Assembly (NCBI GenBank): GCA_902495325.1
Contig: CABUWK010000009.1
Coordinates: 1 to 64,000 of the forward strand
Length of the DNA stretch: 64,000 nucleotides
Direction of reading: 5' to 3'
DNA from: an uncultured Acidiphilium sp.
Lineage (GTDB): Bacteria; Bacillota; Clostridia; Christensenellales; Borkfalkiaceae
Shown: positions 46,023 through 52,069 of the stretch, piece by piece
How the letters are laid out: the number at the start of each line of letters is the position of its first letter
Position numbering within the stretch: the stretch's first letter is position 1
Program-made: the position numbers and the translations under genes
The notes under the pieces: generated by a model
Database searches by the model: none
The model's input: only the letters and a program-made list of their open reading frames with translations
Told to the model about the DNA's origin: nothing

Positions 46023-46037
46023 TTATATGAGGTATAA
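46023..46037. promoter_or_regulatory. TTATA-N5-TATAA palindrome, site 3
   Basis: TTATATGAGGTATAA, immediately downstream of the extended -10 at 46044-46049, so it would overlap the start point of the giant LRR gene's proximal promoter. On the minus strand it reads TTATACCTCATATAA. Confidence 0.55.
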
Positions 46038-46043
46038 GCTGTA

Positions 46044-46124
46044 ATTATATCACATAACCGTCGTTTTTTTTCGGGTCTTATTTTTATGGTTTAACAGTTT
46101 AACACTTTTCACTTTTCTTGTCAA
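46044..46124 (-). promoter_or_regulatory. two promoters of the giant LRR gene
   Basis: Distal: TTGACA (46124-46119), 17-base spacer, TAAACT (46101-46096). Proximal: extended -10 TGATATAAT with TATAAT at 46049-46044 and no clear -35. Both point to the ATG at 45936. Between them is A+T-rich DNA. Confidence 0.6.
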
Positions 46125-46202
46125 CGCTTTTACGCGAATTCTTCCCGATTTGTTCGTTTTTTCGCGGATTTTTTTGAATATTTATTCCATAATAATTCAG
46201 GT

Positions 46203-46217
46203 TTATACAAGGTATAA
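46203..46217. promoter_or_regulatory. TTATA-N5-TATAA palindrome, site 4
   Basis: TTATACAAGGTATAA, about 80 bases upstream of the distal -35 of the giant LRR gene. On the minus strand it reads TTATACCTTGTATAA, sharing TTATACCT and TATAA with sites 1 and 3. Confidence 0.5.
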
Positions 46218-46332
46218 TTTCAGCTTATATCACGCTGTTAAAAACGGCTTTTCCGTCGTTTATAACCGATTATTCATAATTTTCCGTCTTCCGACGGCGT
46301 TTACCGCCGGAAAAACAACGCCTGTCAACGAG

Positions 46333-46368
46333 AAAACCGCCCAGCGGAATTTTCCGCAAGGCGGTTTT
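46333..46368. terminator. bidirectional terminator after the truncated LRR gene
   Basis: AAAACCGCC and GGCGGTTTT arms enclose an inner GCGGAA/TTCCGC stem. T runs are present in both directions. It serves the LRR fragment on the minus strand. Confidence 0.75.
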
Positions 46369-46439
46369 ATGATCCGGTTTTCTTCCCCGGAAGTTAAGCT
46401 TTTATCGGTTCTATGGCAAATGTTGCGATCGATATATTG

Positions 46440-46489
46440 CCTTGTCATTCTGATCCTGCCCGTGTTCCGTGCGATGAAGAATCTCAAGG
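46440..46489. repeat. TGTCATTCTGA-class dispersed repeat
   Basis: The element starts CCTTGTCATTCTGATCCTGC, continues to GAAGAATCTCAAGG, and has CCTTG/CAAGG inverted ends. It is related to units at about 3148-3195 and 2798-2845. The word GTCATTCTGA ... AAGAATCTC is a familiar intergenic repeat in gut Bacillota and Bacteroidota genomes. Confidence 0.6.
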
Positions 46490-46530
46490 CATATTATCTT
46501 TCACCGCAACATTTGCGAAAGATCCCTTTA

Positions 46531-47541
46531 TTACGCCTGAACGGAATTATATTCCACTTTCGCGTTTGCGCTCCAACCGAGATCCCACATTGCCGCAGTC
46601 TGTCCGTAGCTTGCCGGCGTACGGATCGTCTGATCGGCGGTCCAGCCAAGGAAGGAATCGTCTTCCACCTTGATTATACTTGCGGGTAGATAAATCGATT
46701 TCACTTTCACGCAGTTTGCAAAAGCCTGCATGCCGATAGTCGTAATACCGTTTTCGATCGTAACCGTTTCGAGATCCGCGCAATCGGCAAAGGCATATGC
46801 CGAAACCGCGATAGCGTTTCTCGGAATGACAATGCTCGTAAGTCCGGAGCCTTCGAAGGTATGCCCGCCTAAGCTATTGACGTTAGTGGGGATCGTGAAG
46901 GATTTCAGCGATTTGCAGTGATAGAAAACACCTTCGCCGCTCAGATCTTTCGTTTCGTCCGGCATCGTCACTTTCGCGAGGTTTGCACATTCCGCGAATG
47001 CCCTTTTGCCGTAAACCGCAACCGAACGGATCGTAACTTCTTCAAGACCGCTCGCTTCGAAAGCACTTTCTCCGATCGTAGCGACCTTTTCGCCGAGCAC
47101 GATCGTTTTTAACTTCGTGCATCCGGAGAAAACGCATTTTCCGATCAGCGTAAGCCCTTCGCCGCCCGTAACCGTTTCGAGATCGACGCAGTTTTCGAAT
47201 ACGCCGCCGGACGTTGCGTTGCCGAGCACGGTAACGCTTTCCGGGATATCGACCGAAACGATTCCGCTCGCCTTAAAGCATTCGTTGGCGATCATAATCA
47301 CGGATTCCGGAATCGTGATCGATTTTAATGCAGTGCATCCCGCAAACGTTTTTGTGCCGAGACACTCAAGTTTGTTGCCGAGGAAGGTAACGGAAGAAAG
47401 TTTCGTGCACCCCTCGAACGCCGAGCCGCTCTGAGCTATCCCGGGCGTCCCGAGATATAAATCGCTGATTCTCGTCACGTTTTCCGGAATTGCGATGCTT
47501 TCAAGCGAAGTACAACCGTAAAAAGCACAATCAATAGGCAC
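46531..47541 (-). pseudogene. 3' fragment of a BspA-type LRR surface protein gene
   Basis: The 336 readable codons are LRR_5 repeats from the first residue (CAFYGCTSLESIAIPENVTRI) with no signal peptide or lead-in. They end in the same cap as the 3082-residue protein (FLGWTADQTIRTPASYG ... WDLGWSANAKVEYN), so the C terminus is authentic and the N-terminal part is missing. The break is near 47530-47545, where homology to LRR stops and the tail of a serine-recombinase gene begins. No ribosome site precedes the first ATG/GTG. Residues are well conserved, so the cut may be recent. Expression is unlikely unless from outside. Confidence 0.8.
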
Positions 47542-47584
47542 AGGGATTTTTCTTTCTTTTTAGATAGTGGCGCGGCTTTCATTG

Positions 47585-47760
47585 TCACGCCACTTCTATA
47601 ATTTTTGTTTTGTCTGTTTTTACAAGCTCATTGTCGGTGTTCGGAACGCTTACTGTTCCAACGCAGTTATAGACTATCTTCACTTTCTGCGTTTTTACAC
47701 CGTCAATTTTTTCGGCTTCATAAACGATTACAACCTCCTTTCTCCCGAGTCTACAAACGA
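47585..47760 (-). pseudogene. C-terminal remnant of a large serine recombinase
   Basis: On the minus strand, codons ending at the TGA at 47585 read KEVVIVYEAEKIDGVKTQ, then KVKIVYNCVGTVSVP, then a Lys-rich tail. This resembles the C-terminal DUF4368-type end of large serine recombinases (the pattern IVxxxEKxDGxRxQKVxIxYNxxG). An in-frame stop lies about 20 codons upstream and the preceding sequence fits another frame, so only a decayed end remains. It ends about 45 bases from the LRR break, as expected if such an element inserted into the LRR gene. Identification rests on motif recognition only. Confidence 0.5.
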
Positions 47761-47879
47761 TTTGAATTTATCTAACTGCTACGGTATGGTCGGGATAACT
47801 CCTATACAACAGTCAGACATCATTTGTAATCCAATTATATATCTTTGCGCTTTCGGGGCTAAAAACGCTTGATACCTAA

Positions 47880-48479
47880 TCAAACATACATTTTGATACA
47901 GCTTACCAACACACCTTGAATTTCACAATTTTTAACGATAATGTCATCCATTGTTTTGTTTTCAGGATGTAAAATGATTTTACTGTTTTTCTTGTAAAAT
48001 CTTTTTAGCGTTGTTTCGCCGTTTATCATTGCTACGACAATCTCGCCGTTTTCTGCCGTATTTTGTTGCCGAATAACAACAAGATCTCCGTTATGTATAT
48101 CCGCTTCCACCATACTATCGCCTTTTGCATGAAGAAGAAATAAATTGCCCGCTCCGAAAATCGTTCTCGGCAAAGCTACGCTTTCTTCTATGTTTTCCAT
48201 CGCGTCAACAGGTTGTCCGCAAGCAATCGTTCCGACTATAGGTGCAATCGCCATTCCGCTCGGCTTCAACTTCGGCAACATATCGATATTGCCGAGTCTT
48301 GTCCGCTCTATCCTGCCGCTGTTTTCAAGTGCAAGGATATACGTTCTTACAAGGTTGAGCGAACTCATATTCAATGCTTTCATTACCTCTCTGAAACTCG
48401 GCGATTTGCCTTTTCTCTTTTGGTAGTCGATAATGAAACTTTCCATATTGTCTAATGTCGTCGTGTTCAGCGTTCTCAT
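47880..48479 (-). CDS. LexA/S24-type repressor
   Basis: A 199-residue autocleaving repressor. The N-terminal winged helix (about 1-65) is LexA-like (FIIDYQKRKGKSPSFREVMKALN). The hinge has Cys87-Gly88 (GTIACGQP) where LexA normally has Ala-Gly. The S24 protease dyad is Ser122 (GDSMVEADI) and Lys159 (GETTLKRFYK). Because the region is mobile-element-like, it could be either the host SOS repressor or an element-encoded relative. The promoter (48536-48564) carries a GAAC-N5-GTTC palindrome over the leader, suggesting autoregulation. The start at 48479 is preceded by a purine-rich GAGGTACTACGG site. Confidence 0.88.
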   Translation of the reverse strand: MRTLNTTTLDNMESFIIDYQKRKGKSPSFREVMKALNMSSLNLVRTYILALENSGRIERTRLGNIDMLPKLKPSGMAIAPIVGTIACGQPVDAMENIEESVALPRTIFGAGNLFLLHAKGDSMVEADIHNGDLVVIRQQNTAENGEIVVAMINGETTLKRFYKKNSKIILHPENKTMDDIIVKNCEIQGVLVSCIKMYV

Positions 48480-48503
48480 CCGTAGTACCTCTTTTTACTA
48501 AAC

Positions 48504-48518
48504 TGAACTTTGCGTTCA
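48504..48518. promoter_or_regulatory. possible LexA-type operator
   Basis: TGAACTTTGCGTTCA, GAAC/GTTC arms with a 5-base centre. The Bacillota LexA box is usually CGAAC-N4-GTTCG, so the spacing differs by one. It lies between the -10 and the start codon of the repressor gene. Confidence 0.5.
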
Positions 48519-48535
48519 ATTTAGATTGTAGCCGT

Positions 48536-48564
48536 ATTATATCACAAAAGACTATCTATTTCAA
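48536..48564 (-). promoter_or_regulatory. promoter of the LexA-like gene
   Basis: TTGAAA (48564-48559), 17-base spacer and TATAAT (48541-48536) on the minus strand, with an extended TGA before the -10. A 16-bp perfect palindrome, TTCCCAATATTGGGAA (48573-48588), lies just upstream of the -35. Confidence 0.75.
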
Positions 48565-48615
48565 ATTTTCATTTCCCAATATTGGGAAGTGAACGATATT
48601 TTTTTTATTTTTTCG

Positions 48616-48650
48616 CAAAAAAAATAATGCCCTTACCGAAGTAAGAGCAT
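48616..48650 (-). terminator. terminator of the WYL regulator gene
   Basis: ATGCTCTTAC-TTCG-GTAAGGGCAT on the minus strand, followed by an eight-base T run. A UUCG tetraloop and the position 17 bases after the stop make this a strong call. Confidence 0.88.
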
Positions 48651-48666
48651 TTGTTTGAGCTTCATC

Positions 48667-49644
48667 TCAATATTCTTCTTTTATTTTAGCGACAAAGGCG
48701 TTAAATTCATCAATCACCTTTCGTGGCGATTTGATTTTTACTTTACCCTGCGTTCCGACAATCCACGCAAAAAACGTTTTTGAAATCTGCACCGTTACGT
48801 CAACCGAATAAGTTTCTTCATCTGCTTTCTTTATGCGTATGTCATCTCCGAAACGGTCAAACATATCCGACAAGATATTTGCAGTAAACAGCAACGTAAC
48901 GTTCTGACTTTCCCCTCCGAACATCGAAAATACTTGCTTACGGTATTCTTCCGTGTTGAACAATTCGTATTCGGGATGCGGCTCGCGCTCAAGCTCTTCC
49001 ACTTTTACGCTTTCCATTTTATCGAGCCGATATGTAACAAGATCGTCGTGTCCTTTCGAGAAACACAACAAATAATAATTGTCCTTGTTCCATACCATAA
49101 ACGCAGGGCTTACGGTATAACGGTTGCCGTTCTTCCGATAAACCTTTTTATGCTTCTCATCGTAATTAAAGTAAAGGAACGATACCTGCTTGTTCTCGTT
49201 TATTGCGCGCTCGATGGCATCCACGTTATAGATAAACGAACTGCTCCCTTTTCTGCCCTTATCAAGAGAAATAATGTGTTTTGAAATACTCTCCGCTTGG
49301 TGAGTACAAAGCGTTTCCGCAAGTCTTTGAACAAGTGCTTTCTTTTGTGCAACAGGAAGTTTCGACGCGTTGATAATATCCGCAAGCATAACCACTTCAG
49401 CCGTTTCAAGCGACCGATTGACTACATAATAGTAATGGTATTTCTTTTTATAAGAAAGAACCTCATAACCGTTGTCGCACAAAGTCGCTATATCCTGAAC
49501 GAGAATTTTACGCGACACATTCAGTCCGCGCAATGCAAGAAGCTCGGATAATTCGTCGGTGTTCAATGCGTGGGTTTCATCTGTATTTTTACAAAGAATA
49601 TCCCATAAAACGAGCAGTTTGATTTTATGCGCTTCATTTGCCAT
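48667..49644 (-). CDS. WYL-domain transcriptional regulator
   Basis: A 325-residue helix-turn-helix protein with a WYL ligand-sensing domain. The N-terminal HTH spans about 5-65 (LLVLWDILCKNTDETHALNT ... VSRKILVQDIATL). The WYL core has VSFLYFNYDEK and YTVSPAFMVWNKDNYYLLCF, then TYRLDKMESVKV. The C-terminal extension (about 225-320) is the WCX-type fold. I take the ATG at 49644, which follows AGGGGGA; a TTG at 49665 is upstream without such a site. WYL proteins regulate defence islands, DNA-damage and mobile-element genes, among others. A decayed second copy lies at about 51836-52045. Confidence 0.87.
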   Translation of the reverse strand: MANEAHKIKLLVLWDILCKNTDETHALNTDELSELLALRGLNVSRKILVQDIATLCDNGYEVLSYKKKYHYYYVVNRSLETAEVVMLADIINASKLPVAQKKALVQRLAETLCTHQAESISKHIISLDKGRKGSSSFIYNVDAIERAINENKQVSFLYFNYDEKHKKVYRKNGNRYTVSPAFMVWNKDNYYLLCFSKGHDDLVTYRLDKMESVKVEELEREPHPEYELFNTEEYRKQVFSMFGGESQNVTLLFTANILSDMFDRFGDDIRIKKADEETYSVDVTVQISKTFFAWIVGTQGKVKIKSPRKVIDEFNAFVAKIKEEY

Positions 49645-49670
49645 TGTTTTATTTCCCCCTGTCAAATAAT

Positions 49671-49699
49671 ATTATATCACAACAGAAAAAATTTTTAAA
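49671..49699 (-). promoter_or_regulatory. promoter of the WYL regulator
   Basis: TTTAAA (49699-49694), 17-base spacer, TGA-extended TATAAT (49676-49671) on the minus strand, about 25 bases before the start codon. Confidence 0.65.
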
Positions 49700-49756
49700 G
49701 TGTGTTGAACCGCCAACAAGCGCAAAATCTGAATTTCACAAAGAAATAATTTTACA

Positions 49757-50950
49757 TTACAATCCTAAAGTCTCAATCATATGTTGAGTTTCCTCATATT
49801 CTTCTTTCTTAATGTCATTGCTTATGGAGAATTCTCTAATCCCGTGCTTGATTCGTTTACTGAATAAAATCTCAAGCCATCGTTTCACCTCATAAAAAGG
49901 TAACAACCATTTACGTTTTTCCAATTTTGGGTAATACTTTGTTAATGTTTTGTATGGTAAAAAAATTCGCGATAAAACATAGTAAAATTTCCCTCTTTTT
50001 TTGCTTTGCTGTATAATTACTGAATTATCGAAAGTACCATATACTCCGCCTCGTAAAATAAAGCATTCCATTTCCTGAGTGGTAATATCGTGTTTTTTGC
50101 CTTCAACCCATACTGATGATAATTTTTCAGTTTTTTCCGAAAATTTTACTAGTCCGCCTTCCAACAACAACTCGTTTCGCTTATCTGTATTGCCAGTATT
50201 TACGCGATTATACAACCACAAATCGATAAACGGTCTTATTCCACATCCACCGTGAATAAAATGTTTTGCCATATGAGCTATGTGATAATAATAAAACATT
50301 TCTTCATTTAAAGTATATTGACTTGTCTGTTCTATCTGTTGTGCATAATTCCATACATTTTGAAGCGGAATATCCGCCTTTCCTACAACATCACTTTCGA
50401 TAAGTGAATAATGCAATTCGATATGTACGCTATTTAAAAATAACCCGACATCGTGAGAACCTTTTGTTTCGCACGCAGCACCGCTCTTTTTAACAAGAAA
50501 CGACATCGCTTTTTCAATATCATTTTCGTGTACGAGAATATCTATATCGCAACTTGTTCTCATCCACGGCTCGGGATAATACTTGCGTATTACCGAACCT
50601 TTCAACGGAATAAACGGTATTTTCGCTTCTTCAAGCGTTTTACAGATTTGCTCCAGCTCGTAATTGATGTTTTCATAGCGATACACCGCCGTAAAAATCT
50701 GCTCGTCGAATTTTTCTTTGACTTTCGATATCGCCGCCCGCTCGTTTTCATCCCAATCGGCGGGCAAATTCTCGAAAACGCCGCTTTTATTCAGCGCGTC
50801 TCCCACCAGATGCGCCACGTCGTGCGCCTTCGAAAGCTTATATACTTCAATCAGAAACCGCGCGGAAATCTCAGGCAAAACAATTTTTTCATTTTGTCCA
50901 CAAATCTCGCATTTTATGCAGTTAAACATCGTTTGCGTTACACCGTTCAT
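49757..50950 (-). CDS. nucleotidyltransferase-family protein (NTP_transf_5 type)
   Basis: A 397-residue cytoplasmic protein of the uncharacterised nucleotidyltransferase family PF14907. The active-site-like block is PFIPLKGSVIRKYYPEPWMRTSCDIDILV, with Asp-Ile-Asp as probable metal ligands, and HIELHYSLIES after it. FYYYHIAHMAKHFIHGGCGIRPFIDLWLY is the usual histidine-rich helix. Such genes occur in capsule and glycan clusters, where their substrate is not known. It follows the UDP-glucose dehydrogenase fragment by 15 bases, supporting a glycan origin. Base composition is A+T-rich relative to the rest of the window. The start at 50950 lacks a strong ribosome site; 50929 is an alternative. Confidence 0.8.
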   Translation of the reverse strand: MNGVTQTMFNCIKCEICGQNEKIVLPEISARFLIEVYKLSKAHDVAHLVGDALNKSGVFENLPADWDENERAAISKVKEKFDEQIFTAVYRYENINYELEQICKTLEEAKIPFIPLKGSVIRKYYPEPWMRTSCDIDILVHENDIEKAMSFLVKKSGAACETKGSHDVGLFLNSVHIELHYSLIESDVVGKADIPLQNVWNYAQQIEQTSQYTLNEEMFYYYHIAHMAKHFIHGGCGIRPFIDLWLYNRVNTGNTDKRNELLLEGGLVKFSEKTEKLSSVWVEGKKHDITTQEMECFILRGGVYGTFDNSVIIQQSKKRGKFYYVLSRIFLPYKTLTKYYPKLEKRKWLLPFYEVKRWLEILFSKRIKHGIREFSISNDIKKEEYEETQHMIETLGL

Positions 50951-50965
50951 TGTTGCTTATAAAAC

Positions 50966-51481
50966 CTAATCTCTGAAATATAAATCTCTCGTATACACTT
51001 TTTCGTGCACGTCATCCAAGCAAGCATCGTAACGGTTTGCAACGATTACGTCGCACATTTTCTTAAACCCAATAAAATCGTGAATCACCTTGTTTTCAAA
51101 GAATGTATCTTCCTGCAAAGTAGGTTCGTAAATAACGATTTCCGCGCCCTTTGCTCGCATTCTCTTCATTACTCCTTGTATCGAAGATTGCCTGAAATTA
51201 TCCGAATTGCTTTTCATAGTCAGACGATAAATGCCGATAACAACCTTCTTCCCCGGAATTCCGTTTTCCCCGTATTCCCTGTCTTTTCCGTAGAAGCCTG
51301 CCTTTTCAAGCACTTCTTCCGCAATAAAATCTTTTCTCGTTCTGTTCGATTCGACAATCGCGGAAATCAAATTTTCCGGAACGTCCTCGAAGTTTGCACG
51401 AAGCTGCTTCGTATCTTTCGGCAAGCAATACCCGCCATATCGAAAAAGTTCTTTTTCGGATCGTAATTCGTAGGCGCACCA
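50966..51481 (-). pseudogene. 3' fragment of a UDP-glucose 6-dehydrogenase gene
   Basis: UDP-glucose dehydrogenase oxidises UDP-glucose to UDP-glucuronate for capsule and other glycans. The open frame of about 171 codons runs from after a TAA at 51482 and contains ELFRYGGYCLPKDTKQLRA, where GGYCLPKDTKQL is the catalytic-Cys motif of the family. It continues through VPENLISAIVESNRTRKDFI to the C-terminal UDP-binding end (VIGIYRLTMKSNSDNFRQSS, IVIYEPTL). The N-terminal NAD-binding domain, more than half the protein, is missing. The frame ends upstream at a junction near 51480, next to a terminator hairpin. No functional start exists; the TTG in CLPKD is a Leu codon. Confidence 0.85.
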
Positions 51482-51486
51482 TTATT

Positions 51487-51527
51487 CACGAAATCTTGCA
51501 TAAATGTGTAAGATTTCGTGTTTTTTT
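51487..51527 (+). terminator. plus-strand terminator at the ugd junction
   Basis: Perfect 11-base arms (CACGAAATCTT/AAGATTTCGTG) around a 12-base loop, followed by seven T. It lies directly beside the truncation of the dehydrogenase gene and probably belongs to DNA that joined there. Confidence 0.75.
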
Positions 51528-51768
51528 GCTTTTTAATGAATATCTATGCAACGATTTTTACGAAAAACTATCGTTTTTCCCACCCTTTGGGGACTATTTT
51601 GGGGACTTAAACGCCTCCTTTATTACTCGCAATTTGAGCCTAATAATAAAATACGGCTACGGCTTCAAAAAAACATACTAAAAAGCGATAGAACACTAAT
51701 TCTATCGCTTTTAGTACCGCTCACACTAAACTGTTTGTCTACGCAAAAAACAAAATATCCGCCATCGG
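51528..51768. other. decayed spacer with tandem GGGGACT and a 13-bp hairpin
   Basis: No supportable gene. TTTGGGGACT occurs twice in tandem, 11 bases apart (51586-51607), a pattern I associate with the ends of integrase genes in Bacillota, though this is memory and not a search. A perfect 13-bp inverted repeat (AAAAGCGATAGAA/TTCTATCGCTTTT, 51681-51712) forms a bidirectional terminator-like hairpin. Confidence 0.55.
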
Positions 51769-52045
51769 CTACTCCGGCTTTTTATCAAAATCGAGCGTGA
51801 GCGGGTAATCGCCGAGTTTACGTATCTTAAACCCGCTTTTCTTATACTCTTCGTATTCCCTTTTCTGTCTGTATCGAGAGAAACGATATGTTTTGAAATG
51901 TTCGCCGCTTGGTGCGAGCAAAGCGTTTCCGCAAGTCTTTGTACAAGTCTTTGTACAAGTCTTGCCGTTCTCCGATTAAAAGCTGTTTTGTCGATTTCGA
52001 TCCCCGATAACTCGGCGGTGTTATGGATGTTCTCGATAATTTTTA
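51769..52045 (-). pseudogene. decayed second copy of the WYL regulator gene, with an unknown C-terminal fragment
   Basis: On the minus strand, from 52045 downward, the codons read ALKIIENIHNTAELSGIEID, then LVQRLVQRLAETLCSHQ, then ISKHIVSLDTDRKG. This matches the intact WYL protein at 48667 (LNTDELSEL ... LVQRLAETLCTHQ ... ISKHIISLDKGRKG). Most of the HTH region is deleted and LVQR is duplicated by a 12-base tandem repeat (51934-51965). After RKG the similarity stops. In another frame the sequence ends as KIRKLGDYPLTLDFDKKPE and a TAG at 51769-51771, the tail of a protein I do not recognise. Confidence 0.75.
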
Positions 52046-52069
52046 ATGCTTTTTATTCAATGCTCGATT

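Noticed and set aside
51422..51484. A frameshift in the UDP-glucose dehydrogenase fragment
   Set aside because: A different frame upstream looked plausible at first, but the catalytic frame reads on without a break to the TAA at 51482, so truncation alone explains it.
51586..52045. Considered as a CRISPR array because of short direct repeats
   Set aside because: Only two or three adjacent copies of 11-12 bases occur, with no spacers and no cas genes.
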